Shown piece by piece: positions 8,627 through 17,370 of a DNA stretch of 64,000 nt; within the stretch, counting starts at the first letter, position 1, and every line of letters starts with the position of its first letter. The notes beneath the pieces were generated by a model. That model worked only from the letters and a program-made list of their open reading frames with translations. It was not told the origin of the DNA and did no database searches. The stretch spans positions 31,456 to 95,455 of the forward strand of contig CAZHLD010000005.1 in the NCBI GenBank assembly GCA_964533185.1, given 5' to 3'. The stretch is from CAZHLD01 sp964533185. Lineage in GTDB: Bacteria > Acidobacteriota > Terriglobia > Acidiferrales > UBA7541. The translations under genes and the position numbers were made by a program.

Positions 8627-9388
8627 TCAGGGAAAGAGATGAACGAAGGAGTGGAGGGTTGGGTGACTCGAGGCAGACGGAGTGGGCGCGGAGGCATCGG
8701 ACGCGGTTGAGCGAAGGCAGAGTGCGGTGGCCAGGCCGGCGGAGCGAGCAGCGTCGAGCTCGGCCAGCACATCAGAGAGAAAAAGAATTTCGCCGGGCGA
8801 GAGCGAGAGCGCAGCGGCGATGCGGCCGTAGCTTGCGGGAGATTGCTTTGGGCCAGTGGTAGTGTCGAAGAAGGCGGAGATGAACAGGGCGAGGTCTCCC
8901 GCAGTCGAATGAGCGAAAAGAAGCTGCTGGGCCAGAACGCTGCCGGAAGAAAAGATCGCCAGGCGCCTTCCCTGGCGGTGCCAGCGGTCGAAGGCCAGAG
9001 GCACATCGGGATAGACATCACCGCGCAATTCCCCGCTCCGATAGCCTGCCTCCCAGATCCTGCCCTGGAGGGACTTGAGCGCGGTGGACTTGCGGTCGCG
9101 GTCCATAAGCCAGTTGAGATAGGCGACAGCAGAACGCAGCCGGGCATCGGGCGAATCGTCGCGCCAAGGCGGGAGGTCAGCTGCGGATGGCTCGGCGGCA
9201 TGTTCGCGGCGGAGAGCATCGAGATCGGCTCGGACGGACGCGTCGGAGTGATTTGCGCGGAGGAACTCGGCGAGGCGAGCGCGGGCGTATGGGAAGAGAG
9301 TCTTGTGGACGAAGTCCAGGGGCGTGGTGGTTCCTTCGATATCGAGCAGAATGGCGCGGATGCCGGCAGCGTCGAGCGCCACCTTCAT
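8627..9388 (-). CDS. mtnC: Acireductone synthase (enolase-phosphatase E1)
   Basis: HAD-superfamily enzyme of methionine salvage that enolises and dephosphorylates 2,3-diketo-5-methylthiopentyl-1-phosphate. The 253-residue length and the nucleophile motif LLDIEGTTTPLDFVHKTLFPYAR are characteristic. Further motifs are FSSGSVLAQ and FLSDVLAELDAA. The start overlaps the stop of mtnD by four bases (ATGA), so the two are translationally coupled. Together with mtnB upstream it forms a salvage operon in the order mtnB-mtnD-mtnC. Confidence 0.95.
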   Translation of the reverse strand: MKVALDAAGIRAILLDIEGTTTPLDFVHKTLFPYARARLAEFLRANHSDASVRADLDALRREHAAEPSAADLPPWRDDSPDARLRSAVAYLNWLMDRDRKSTALKSLQGRIWEAGYRSGELRGDVYPDVPLAFDRWHRQGRRLAIFSSGSVLAQQLLFAHSTAGDLALFISAFFDTTTGPKQSPASYGRIAAALSLSPGEILFLSDVLAELDAARSAGLATALCLRSTASDASAPTPSASSHPTLHSFVHLFP

Positions 9389-9960
9389 TTCAGGGCGGCC
9401 GGGCGAAGCTGCGGAGGTAGATAGGCAGGCCCCAAGCAGACGGGTTGGTAGTTCTTGTCCACGCCGCTTTCGGTATAGCGCGGGGCCCAGCCGGCGGGAT
9501 TCTGGAACAGGCGGATGACACGAATGCGGCGCTCAGGGCACAGATCGAACCAGTGCCAGATACCGCGCGGTACGCGGAGCAGGTCGCCGGCTTCGACCTC
9601 GATAGCGATGACGGGGCCGGAGGGCGGGTGAATGTGGAAGAGGCCGCGTCCTTCGATGACGAAGCGGACTTCATCTTCGTCGTGCCAGTGCTCGGAATTG
9701 AACTTGTTGAGCATCGCGTCGAGGCCGGGGGTCTGGGAGGAGACGTCGATGACGTCAGCGGTGACGTAGCCACCGGCGGCCTTGAGACGGTCGATTTCGG
9801 CGGAGTAGGCGGCGAGAATCTCCTCAGGGCGGGCACTGGCGGAGACTGGATGCGCGGGCTCCCAGCGCTCGTAGTCAATTCCGATGCCGGCGAGATATTC
9901 GCGGACGGCGGCGGGAGCGGTTAGGGTGCGGTTTTCATCAGGGATGCGAAGGGTGGCCAT
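9385..9960 (-). CDS. mtnD: Acireductone dioxygenase
   Basis: Cupin-fold Fe/Ni enzyme that oxidises acireductone to the keto-acid precursor of methionine. 191 residues. The metal ligands are in SEHWHDEDEVRFV (two His and Glu) and PRGIWHWFDLC (His). The start ATG has GGAGGC upstream. Whether the Fe2+ (on-pathway) or Ni2+ (CO-releasing) reaction runs cannot be told from sequence. It is followed with overlap by mtnC. Confidence 0.95.
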   Translation of the reverse strand: MATLRIPDENRTLTAPAAVREYLAGIGIDYERWEPAHPVSASARPEEILAAYSAEIDRLKAAGGYVTADVIDVSSQTPGLDAMLNKFNSEHWHDEDEVRFVIEGRGLFHIHPPSGPVIAIEVEAGDLLRVPRGIWHWFDLCPERRIRVIRLFQNPAGWAPRYTESGVDKNYQPVCLGPAYLPPQLRPAALK

Positions 9961-10112
9961 GGAAGCCTCCTGCCTGTTCTACGCGCTGCGAAACAAGAAA
10001 CGCAAAGTCAAGAATCGAAACCCAATTGAGATTCTCAAGCACTGATGAAGCCGCAAGAACCCGCCGCTGAAGTTGCTGCACCATTCACCAAAGCAAGGCC
10101 GGCGACAAAGAC

Positions 10113-10796
10113 TCATAAGCCACTGGCACCGGCAGCGCGAGGAGCGGCGGCGCGACCGACAACCTCGAGCAAGAACTCTAGGATCTCGATGTGACGGCGG
10201 GCCTCGCCCACGTCCTCTCCCCAAGTATAAAGCCCGTGGCGCTGCAAGAGAAAGCCGTGCGAAGTCGGATAACTGTCGAGCGTCTCCTCGACGCGCTGGG
10301 CCAGAGCAGACATGTCCTGCGAGTTCTCGAAAATGGGCAACCACTCGCTATGCTCATGCGAGGTCACGCCCGATAGGCCCTTCAGCATTTCGTAACCGGC
10401 GATGGGGATTCCACCCTGATGAGCGTAACGCTCCGAGAGCAAGGTGCTCCAAACGGAGTGCGTGTGCAGCACAGCGCCGGCGTTGCGACGGCGAATGAGC
10501 GTCAAATGGAGCGGAAGCTCGGCCGAAGGCTTCCCTTCCCCGCGGACGACGTGAGCGTCGCCATCCGTTTCCAGGAAGTCAGCCGGAACAAGCGTGCCCT
10601 TGTGGGCGCCGGAAGAGGTGACAACAAGTCGCAGCGGGTGGCGGCTCAGCACGGCACTGAAATTGCCACTCGTGCCCAGCACCCAGCCACGGGTGTAGAA
10701 GTCGCGCCCAGCATCGGCGAGGAGCGAAGTAAGGCTGTGAAAGGAAGCCTGACGAGAGACTGCTGTGCTTGCGCGACGGGAACTCGGTGCGGCCAT
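10113..10796 (-). CDS. mtnB: Methylthioribulose-1-phosphate dehydratase
   Basis: Class II aldolase-fold zinc enzyme of methionine salvage, 227 residues. Visible motifs: GTSGNFSAVL, VTSSGAHKG, the zinc-binding VLHTHSVWST and the C-terminal HGFLLQRHGLYTWG (third His). It is first in the mtnB-mtnD-mtnC run; 152 bases separate it from mtnD. The other salvage genes (mtnA, mtnP/mtnN, the aminotransferase) are not in the window. Confidence 0.93.
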   Translation of the reverse strand: MAAPSSRRASTAVSRQASFHSLTSLLADAGRDFYTRGWVLGTSGNFSAVLSRHPLRLVVTSSGAHKGTLVPADFLETDGDAHVVRGEGKPSAELPLHLTLIRRRNAGAVLHTHSVWSTLLSERYAHQGGIPIAGYEMLKGLSGVTSHEHSEWLPIFENSQDMSALAQRVEETLDSYPTSHGFLLQRHGLYTWGEDVGEARRHIEILEFLLEVVGRAAAPRAAGASGL

Positions 10797-10854
10797 GAAT
10801 GAATACTATCCTACCTTGAAAGCACAACTCCAAGGAGTCAGAGTGCGGCCTGGG

Positions 10855-11463
10855 CTAGGACGTGGTGCGGAGGAGGCGGCTGCCGGGGCGGATGGCGGAG
10901 GAGCCGGTGCGACAGAGGGGGCAGTCGGAGGCGGGGTAGCTTTCGATCTTTAGCTCGACTAGGGCCTCGGCGCGGACGGGGAGCTCGAGGCGGCCGTTGG
11001 TGCGGTCAATCAGAGCGCCGGCAGCGACGACGCGGCCGCCCTCTTCCTCGACCACGCGGATGGTTTCATAGGTGGAGCCGCCGGTGGTCCAGACGTCTTC
11101 GACGACAAGGACGCGCTCGCCGGGGTCGAAGCGGAAGCCGCGGCGAAGGGTGAGGTGGCCGCTGGAATCGCGCTCGACGAAGAGGGCGCGGGGCTGACCG
11201 CCGCCGGGGCGAGGGGGCAGGGCTTGGGCAACCTCGTGGCCGATGATGACGCCGCCCAGGGCCGGGGAGACAACGCAATCAAGCTGGATGTCGAGGAACT
11301 CGGCGGCCAGGGCGCGGCCAAGCTGCTCGGCGTGGCGGGGATGCTGAAGGACCAGGGCGCACTGGACGTAGGTGGGGCTGTGCAGGCCGGAAGAAAGCTC
11401 GAAGTGGCCATGGCGAATGGCGTCAACTGACTCGAGCAGGCGGATGACCTCTTCGGGACGCAT
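10855..11463 (-). CDS. pyrE: Orotate phosphoribosyltransferase
   Basis: Transfers phosphoribosyl from PRPP to orotate in pyrimidine synthesis. About 202 residues from the ATG at 11463 (MRPEEVIRLLESVDAIRHGHF); the much longer open frame upstream has no family similarity and is rejected as N-terminus. The PRPP-binding motif VLVVEDVWTTGGST is present, with FELSSGLHSPTYV near the start. The C-terminus ends with a CPLC pair followed by a basic tail. It faces away from the TolC-family gene. Confidence 0.93.
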   Translation of the reverse strand: MRPEEVIRLLESVDAIRHGHFELSSGLHSPTYVQCALVLQHPRHAEQLGRALAAEFLDIQLDCVVSPALGGVIIGHEVAQALPPRPGGGQPRALFVERDSSGHLTLRRGFRFDPGERVLVVEDVWTTGGSTYETIRVVEEEGGRVVAAGALIDRTNGRLELPVRAEALVELKIESYPASDCPLCRTGSSAIRPGSRLLRTTS

Positions 11464-11705
11464 GGCAAGGCGGAGCCTACCGGGGGGTGGGCGCGTTGTC
11501 AAGGAAGGGCGAGGTTGATAGAGTGTGCGTGCGACCAAAGGGTGCCGCCCACGTCTAACAGGCCAGGGCCCGGGGTGCGAGGGTGTGCGTGGCCGGCCGG
11601 GCAAAAATCCTTGAAACAAAACGGGGTCCGCAGACGTTTCAATGACGTGAAGCTGAAGACGGGAAGTATCCGCACGTAATCCAACTTGCCGGGAGAGAGA
11701 CCGAC

Positions 11706-13700
11706 ATGAGCGCAAGGATTTTTCGTTCCGTTGTAGCGCTGGCGCTGGGGACGCTGCTGGTCCTGGGGCCGGTGGCGCCCGCCTACGGGCAGGAGCAAGC
11801 ACAAAACCAATCGTCGTCGCAGTCGCAGGGAACGACGAGCCAGCCGATTTCGCTGACGACGGGCCGCGACTTTTCGAAGGGGCCGTCGCAACAGCGCAAC
11901 TTCTTCTCGCCGTACTTTCCGATGGGCGTGGCGGAGCCGGCGCTGACCAATTCGCCGCGGGTGGGGCAGTTGATCCAGGATGGGAAGATGTCGCTGACCC
12001 TGGAGGATGCGATCTCGCTGGCGCTAGAAAACAATATGGACATCACCGTCCAGCGCTATAACCCGTGGATTGCTTCGACGGACATCCTGCGAACGATGGG
12101 GGGCGGGGCGGGGCGCGGGCTGGCCGGGACGGGGACGGCATCTGCACTGGGCTCGATCCCTTCGCAGAACTTCGACCCGTCATTCACGATTACGGGCAAC
12201 CTGGACCACCGGAATATCCCCGTGAACAACCCGCTCTCGACGGGCGCGGGGGTGGGCCTGCTGGCGCTGACCAACCACACAACGCAGATGAACATGTCGT
12301 ACAGCCAGGGGTTCCACACCGGGACGGGTTTTGCGGTGACGCAGAACAACACGCGGTCCGCGACGAACTCCCAGTTTGCAGTGTTCAACCCGTCGGTGCA
12401 GTCCACGCTGTTTGTTTCGGTAACGCAGCAACTGCTGAACGGTTTTGGCCTGCTGCCGAATACGCGATTCATCCGGATCGCGAAAAACAGCAAGAAGATC
12501 GCGGACTGGGCTTTCACGCAGCAAGTGATCACGACGGTAACCGCGGTGCAGAACCTCTACTACGAGCTGGTGTTTGCGCGCGAGGATGTACAGGTGAAGC
12601 AGCGGTCGGTGGAACTGGCGCAGAAGCTTTATAACGACAACAAGCGGCAGGTGGAAATCGGGACGCTGGCGCCGATCGAAGTGGTACGGGCCGAGGCCGA
12701 AGTGGCGCGGGCGCGGCAGGAGCTGATCGTTTCGCAGACGCTGGCGCTGCAACAGCAAACGCTGCTGAAGAACGCGATTACAAAGAACCCGCTGGAGCCG
12801 ACGCTCTTGGACGTGGAGATTCGGCCGACGACGGTGGTGACGCAGGTGCCGCAGATTGATACGGTGCCGATGCCGGACGCGGTGAAAGAAGCGTATGCGA
12901 AGCGGCCGGACGTGAAGCAGATTCAACTGGACCTGCAAAACCGCAACATTGACGTGCGGGCCACGCGGAATGCGCTTCTGCCGACGCTGAGCCTCTTCGG
13001 GCAGTACGGCTGGACGGGGCTGTTTGGCGACCGGGTGCGCAGCGGTCAACCGACCGGCGCGCTCACGGCCAACCTGAATAACCCGATCGTCAACGCGGCG
13101 GGCGTACTGCAGGGGATCTTCACCTCCAGCCCGGTGCTGGGCCCGTCAACTTTCGTCCAGGGCGGGCTGGGCGACAGCCTGAACCAGATTTTCACCGGGC
13201 GGTTCCCGACCTACTCGGTGCAGTTGAGCCTGAACGTGCCAATCCGGAACCGGCCGGCGCAGGCGGATAACGCGCGGGCGCAGCTCGAAGAGCGGCAGAC
13301 GCAGGCGCGGCTGAGGCAGCTCGAGAACAACATCGTCGTCGAAGTGCGCAACGCGCAGATTGCGCTCGAGCAGAACCAGGCGCGGGTGCAGGCGGCGCGG
13401 TCGTCACGCGTGCTGCAGGAACAGACGCTCGACGCGGAACAGAAGAAGTACCAACTGGGCGCGTCAACGATCTTCTTCGTCATTCAGGCGCAACGCGACC
13501 TAGCCGCGGCGCAGAGCGTTGAGCTGCGGGCGCTGGTGGACCTGGTGAAGTCGAAGGTCGAGTATGAGCGGGCGCTGGGGCGGACCCTCGAGGCGAACCG
13601 CATCAGTGTGGCCGACGCGAAGTCCGGCGAAGTGCCGAAGGAGTTGAACATCCCAGGCACGGTGAGCGGGGAGATCGTGGGGACGAGGGGGAGTTACTGA
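11706..13700 (+). CDS. TolC-family outer membrane efflux protein
   Basis: 664 residues with a signal peptide (MSARIFRSVVALALGTLLVLG, cleavage near AYGQ) and two outer-membrane-efflux-protein repeats. Typical features are VTAVQNLYYELVFAREDVQVKQRSV in the first half and helical RAQLEERQTQARLRQLENNI in the second. The family forms trimeric channels for tripartite efflux or type I secretion. It is longer than TolC (~470 residues): a Gln/Ser-rich N-terminal segment and a Gly/Asn-rich stretch between the repeats account for this. GGGAGAG precedes the start. Its partner genes may be lost in the assembly gap one base after the stop. Confidence 0.88.
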   Translation: MSARIFRSVVALALGTLLVLGPVAPAYGQEQAQNQSSSQSQGTTSQPISLTTGRDFSKGPSQQRNFFSPYFPMGVAEPALTNSPRVGQLIQDGKMSLTLEDAISLALENNMDITVQRYNPWIASTDILRTMGGGAGRGLAGTGTASALGSIPSQNFDPSFTITGNLDHRNIPVNNPLSTGAGVGLLALTNHTTQMNMSYSQGFHTGTGFAVTQNNTRSATNSQFAVFNPSVQSTLFVSVTQQLLNGFGLLPNTRFIRIAKNSKKIADWAFTQQVITTVTAVQNLYYELVFAREDVQVKQRSVELAQKLYNDNKRQVEIGTLAPIEVVRAEAEVARARQELIVSQTLALQQQTLLKNAITKNPLEPTLLDVEIRPTTVVTQVPQIDTVPMPDAVKEAYAKRPDVKQIQLDLQNRNIDVRATRNALLPTLSLFGQYGWTGLFGDRVRSGQPTGALTANLNNPIVNAAGVLQGIFTSSPVLGPSTFVQGGLGDSLNQIFTGRFPTYSVQLSLNVPIRNRPAQADNARAQLEERQTQARLRQLENNIVVEVRNAQIALEQNQARVQAARSSRVLQEQTLDAEQKKYQLGASTIFFVIQAQRDLAAAQSVELRALVDLVKSKVEYERALGRTLEANRISVADAKSGEVPKELNIPGTVSGEIVGTRGSY

Positions 13701-13701
13701 A

Positions 13702-13801
13702 NNNNNNNNNNNNNNNNNNNNNNNNNNNNNNNNNNNNNNNNNNNNNNNNNNNNNNNNNNNNNNNNNNNNNNNNNNNNNNNNNNNNNNNNNNNNNNNNNNN
13801 N
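13702..13801. other. Assembly gap (100 N)
   Basis: Exactly 100 N, a common placeholder for a gap of unknown size. The TolC-family stop is one base before it and the mutase ATG twelve bases after it, so real intergenic sequence or even genes could be missing here. Confidence 0.98.
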
Positions 13802-13812
13802 GAGACGAGTCC

Positions 13813-15522
13813 ATGAGCGAAAAATCCAAGACGGGAGTGCCGGTGGCGGATGAGACGCGGGCGAAGCGGGCGGCATCGGCGGGCGAACTGGCGTGGGAGG
13901 AGAAGACGCTCGGGCCGACGCTGGCGAAGTCGCCGGAGCGCGCCGCCGAGTTCACCACAATCTCCGCGCACCCGATCCGGCGGCTGTACACTCCGGCGGA
14001 CTTGGCGGATTGGGACCGGGAGCGGGACCTGGGTTACCCGGGCGAGCCGCCGTACACGCGGGGGATTCATTCGACGATGTACCGCGCGCGCTTGTGGACG
14101 ATGCGGCAGTTTGCGGGCTTCGGGACGGCGGAGGACACCAACCAGAGGTTTCGCTACCTGCTGGCGCACGGGCAGACGGGACTTTCGACGGCGTTCGATT
14201 TGCCGACGCTGATGGGTTATGACTCGGACCATGCACTTTCGGAAGGCGAAGTGGGCAAGTGCGGTGTGGCGATCAGCTCGCTGGCGGATATGGAAGTCCT
14301 GTTTGACCAGATTCCGCTGGGCGACGTGACGACGTCGATGACGATCAATTCGCCCGCGGCAGTGATCTGGGCGATGTACCTCGCCGTGGCCGAGAAACAG
14401 GGCGCGGACTGGAAGAAAATCTCCGGTACGATCCAGAACGACATCCTGAAGGAGTACATCGCCCAGAAGGAGTACATCTATCCGCCCGAGCCGTCCATGC
14501 GGCTGGTGATTGATACGTTTGAGTTCGGCGTGAAGCATACGCCGAAGTTCAACGTAATTTCGATTTCGGGGTACCACATCCGCGAGGCTGGCTCGACGGC
14601 GATCCAGGAGCTGGCCTTTACGCTGCGGGACGGGATTGAGTACGTGGACTGGGGGCTGCGGCGCGGGATGAAGGTGGATGAGTTTGTACCGCAGTTGTCG
14701 TTCTTTTTTAATGCGCACAACGATTTCTTCGAGGAGATTGCAAAATACCGGGCGGCGCGGCGAATCTGGCACAAGACGATGACCGAGCGCTACGGCGCGA
14801 AGAACGCGCGGACGTGGGCGCTGCGGTTCCACACGCAGACGGCGGGTTGCTCACTGACGGCGCAGCAGCCGTACAACAACGTGGTGCGCACGGCGCTGCA
14901 GGCGCTGGCGGCAGTGCTGGGCGGAACGCAGTCGCTGCACACCAACTCGCTGGATGAGGCGTGGGCGCTGCCGACCGAGTTTGCGGCTACACTGGCGCTG
15001 CGCACCCAGCAAATTATCGCGCACGAGAGCGGCGTGACGAATACCGTGGACCCGCTGGGCGGGTCGTACTTTGTGGAGACGCTGACGAATGAGGTGGAGC
15101 GCGGGGCGTGGGAGTACATCGAACGGATCGACGCGCTGGGCGGGATGGTGGCGGCGATCGAACGGGCGTACCCGCAGCGGGAAATTGCTGAGGCGTCGTA
15201 CCGGTATCAGATGGCGGTGGACCGGAAGGAGAAGATTATCGTCGGCGTAAATGAGTATGCGGTGGAAGGCGAGCCGATCGATATCCTGCAGATTGATGAG
15301 ACGGTGGCGCATCGTCAGTCGGAACGGCTGAAGAAACTGCGGGCGGAACGGTCGAACGACGAGGTGAAGCGGAGGCTGGGGGCGCTGCGGAAGGCGGCGA
15401 AGGGAAGCGAGAACTTGATGCCGTACATCTATGAGGCGGTGAAAGCGTACGCAACGCTGGGAGAGATTTGCGACGCGATGAGAGAAGTGTTTGGGACGTA
15501 TGAAGAGGTGGCCATAACGTGA
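13813..15522 (+). CDS. icmA: B12-dependent acyl-CoA mutase large subunit, isobutyryl-CoA mutase-like
   Basis: 569 residues, matching the catalytic subunit of split mutases that carry only the substrate-binding TIM barrel; the B12 domain is the separate gene at 16966. The family is clear from GTIQNDILKE, ISISGYHIREAG, TQTAGCSLTAQQPYNN and DPLGGSYFVE. Methylmalonyl-CoA mutase has Tyr and Arg (Tyr89/Arg207 in the Propionibacterium enzyme) at two substrate-contact positions. Here they are Phe100 (RQFAGFGTAEDTN) and Gln218 (EYIAQKEYIYPP), with the same spacing of 118, the pair known from isobutyryl-CoA mutase. I therefore favour isobutyryl-/butyryl-CoA interconversion over methylmalonyl-CoA mutation (inference). 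The upstream region is lost in the gap. Confidence 0.88.
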   Translation: MSEKSKTGVPVADETRAKRAASAGELAWEEKTLGPTLAKSPERAAEFTTISAHPIRRLYTPADLADWDRERDLGYPGEPPYTRGIHSTMYRARLWTMRQFAGFGTAEDTNQRFRYLLAHGQTGLSTAFDLPTLMGYDSDHALSEGEVGKCGVAISSLADMEVLFDQIPLGDVTTSMTINSPAAVIWAMYLAVAEKQGADWKKISGTIQNDILKEYIAQKEYIYPPEPSMRLVIDTFEFGVKHTPKFNVISISGYHIREAGSTAIQELAFTLRDGIEYVDWGLRRGMKVDEFVPQLSFFFNAHNDFFEEIAKYRAARRIWHKTMTERYGAKNARTWALRFHTQTAGCSLTAQQPYNNVVRTALQALAAVLGGTQSLHTNSLDEAWALPTEFAATLALRTQQIIAHESGVTNTVDPLGGSYFVETLTNEVERGAWEYIERIDALGGMVAAIERAYPQREIAEASYRYQMAVDRKEKIIVGVNEYAVEGEPIDILQIDETVAHRQSERLKKLRAERSNDEVKRRLGALRKAAKGSENLMPYIYEAVKAYATLGEICDAMREVFGTYEEVAIT

Positions 15523-15793
15523 GAGATGTATTTGGTCCACGGATGGACACGGATGAGGAAAGAAAAAGGATAACGCAGAGACGCAGAGGACGCTGAGAAA
15601 CGCAGAGGAAGCGAAGAAATGGAACACAGATGAACCCTGATGAAAGATGATGAGGATTTCTAACACAGAGATCGCATAGGAAGAACGAAGAAGAGAAAAA
15701 GAAAAGGGAAAGACAAAGAGAGATTGATGCCAGGGCGAGAATGATTCCCTTCCCTGCCGAGCAGACCTGTTGGACAACCCGAGGAGGAAAGAA
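15523..15793 (+). repeat. Family B direct-repeat cluster
   Basis: CCACGGATGGACACGGATGA at 15538, then CGCAGAGACGCAGAGGA and CGCAGAGGAAG at 15572-15610, then a further ACACAGATGAA / ACACAGAGA at 15623-15670. These are degenerate direct repeats of a CRCAGAG unit. No gene. GAGGAGGAAAG at 15781 is the ribosome site of the next gene. Confidence 0.7.
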
Positions 15794-16822
15794 ATGAGGA
15801 GAAAGGGTGTGATGAGGGTGCGCGGAGTTTGTTTGATTGTTGCGGCGGGGGCGTTTGCGGCGCTAGGAGCGATAGCGCAGACGCATGAGCATGGGCAGAA
15901 AAGGACGCCAGGGAAGGTGGCGAAGAGTAAGGGGCACCAGCATGGGGCGCATGCGGCGGCAGGGCCGAAGAGCGGATTTGTGACGACGGCGGACGGAGTG
16001 AAGATTCGCTACGTCGAGGCGGGGCAGAGCTGGATGACGGGGACGGTGACGCCGAGCAAGGACGGGACGTCGTCCACGGCGCAGATCCAGAAGCAGCCAT
16101 CTTTGCTGTTTGTGCCCGGATGGACGATGACGGCAGAGATATGGGAGCCGCAGATGACGCACTTTGCGAAGACGCATCGCGTGGTGGCGATGGACCCGCG
16201 GGGGCAGGGGAAGTCGTCGAAGCCGAACGAAGGGTATCATCCGGCGGCGCGGGCGCGGGACATCAAGGCGGTGGTGGAGCAGTTAAAGCTCGAGCCGGTG
16301 GTGCTGGTGGGATGGTCGATGGGAGTGATGGAGGTGACGTCGTACGTGGCGCAGTTCGGGACCGACAGGATTGCGGGGATTGTGCTGGTGGACGACACTG
16401 CAGGGGTGGACTTGCCGCCGGAGATGATGAAGGCGTGGTTGGACTGGATGGGCGGATTCCTGCGCGACCGGGCGAAGGCGAATGACGCGTTTGTACGCGG
16501 GATGTTCAAGAAGCCGCAGACGGAGGCGTACATCGAGGGGGTAAAGAAGGCGGCCCTGGAGACTCCGACGCCGGCGGCGATGACGCTGATCCTCGGGATG
16601 ATGACGACGGATAACCGGTCAGTGCTGCCGAAGATTGACCGGCCGACGCTGATCGCGATTGTGCCGGGAATGCCGTGGGATAACGTGTACGTCGAGATGC
16701 AGAAGGCGATTCCAGGGGCGAGGCTGGAAAGGTTCGAAGGGGCGGGACACGCGCTGTTTGTGGATGAGGCGGAGAAATTCAACGCGATGCTGGAAGAATT
16801 CGTGAAGGGATTGCCAAAGTAG
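15794..16822 (+). CDS. Secreted alpha/beta hydrolase
   Basis: 342 residues from the ATG at 15794, chosen because GAGGAGGAAAG lies 3 bases upstream. The N-terminus has a signal peptide (VCLIVAAGAFAALGAIA), then a His/Lys-rich stretch (HEHGQKRTPGKVAKSKGHQHG) that could bind metal. The hydrolase domain has LLFVPGWTMT, MDPRGQGKSSKP, the nucleophile elbow VLVGWSMGV and the catalytic His in FEGAGHALFVDEA. The substrate is unknown; haloperoxidase/esterase-like members are closest in motif. It sits between the two mutase subunit genes, an odd place for a secreted enzyme, so a link to the mutase is doubtful. Confidence 0.82.
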   Translation: MRRKGVMRVRGVCLIVAAGAFAALGAIAQTHEHGQKRTPGKVAKSKGHQHGAHAAAGPKSGFVTTADGVKIRYVEAGQSWMTGTVTPSKDGTSSTAQIQKQPSLLFVPGWTMTAEIWEPQMTHFAKTHRVVAMDPRGQGKSSKPNEGYHPAARARDIKAVVEQLKLEPVVLVGWSMGVMEVTSYVAQFGTDRIAGIVLVDDTAGVDLPPEMMKAWLDWMGGFLRDRAKANDAFVRGMFKKPQTEAYIEGVKKAALETPTPAAMTLILGMMTTDNRSVLPKIDRPTLIAIVPGMPWDNVYVEMQKAIPGARLERFEGAGHALFVDEAEKFNAMLEEFVKGLPK

Positions 16823-16965
16823 ATTTGGGATATTGTACGGATTCAACGGAGAGATCCTTCGTCCCCGGTGAAAACTACGGGGCCTCAGGATGACAAACGC
16901 ATTCAAGAGGGCCGCTAAAGCCGGCCCCTACAAATGCGAGACAGTTTGCAGTATTCTCCTCACCT
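16823..16965 (+). repeat. Family A hairpin followed by REP-like hairpin
   Basis: 16851-16894: GATCCTTCG / CTCAGGATGAC outer stem with an inner CCCCG/CGGGG stem (family A). 16909-16931: GGCCG / CCGGCC stem with foot CCTAC (family C). A TATTCT at 16952-16957 sits 8 bases before the mutase small subunit ATG. Confidence 0.75.
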
Positions 16966-17370
16966 ATGGCTGACAGGAAGATACGGGTGCTGATCGCAAA
17001 GCCGGGGCTGGATGGTCATGACCGCGGGGCGAAGATTATCGCGCGGGCGCTGCGGGATGCGGGCATGGAAGTGATCTACACGGGCCTGCGGCAGACGCCG
17101 GAGATGATTGCGTCGGCGGCTGTACAGGAAGATGTGGACGTGATTGGGCTGTCGATCTTGTCGGGCGCGCACAACACGCTTTGCCCGCAACTGATGGAAC
17201 TTCTGCGGCAGAAGGGAATGAGCGACGTAACCGTGCTCGTGGGCGGGATTATCCCGCAGGCGGATATTGCGTCGCTCAAGAAAGCCGGAGTGGCGGAGAT
17301 TTTTCTGCCGGGGACGTCGACGCAAGAGATTGTGAAGTTTGTGCAGGAAAGAGCCGGCCGGCGGGCGTAG
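16966..17370 (+). CDS. icmB: B12-binding small subunit of acyl-CoA mutase
   Basis: 134-residue cobalamin-binding Rossmann domain. The signature GLDGHDRGAKI supplies the His that replaces dimethylbenzimidazole on cobalt (base-off binding); LSILSGAHN and VGGIIPQADI complete the B12 site. It matches the separate small subunit of split mutases in length (about 136 residues) and pairs with the large subunit gene at 13813, an intervening hydrolase notwithstanding. No good Shine-Dalgarno is visible. A TATTCT hexamer ends 8 bases before the ATG, so the mRNA may be nearly leaderless (inference). No MeaB-type chaperone gene is in the window. Confidence 0.9.
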   Translation: MADRKIRVLIAKPGLDGHDRGAKIIARALRDAGMEVIYTGLRQTPEMIASAAVQEDVDVIGLSILSGAHNTLCPQLMELLRQKGMSDVTVLVGGIIPQADIASLKKAGVAEIFLPGTSTQEIVKFVQERAGRRA

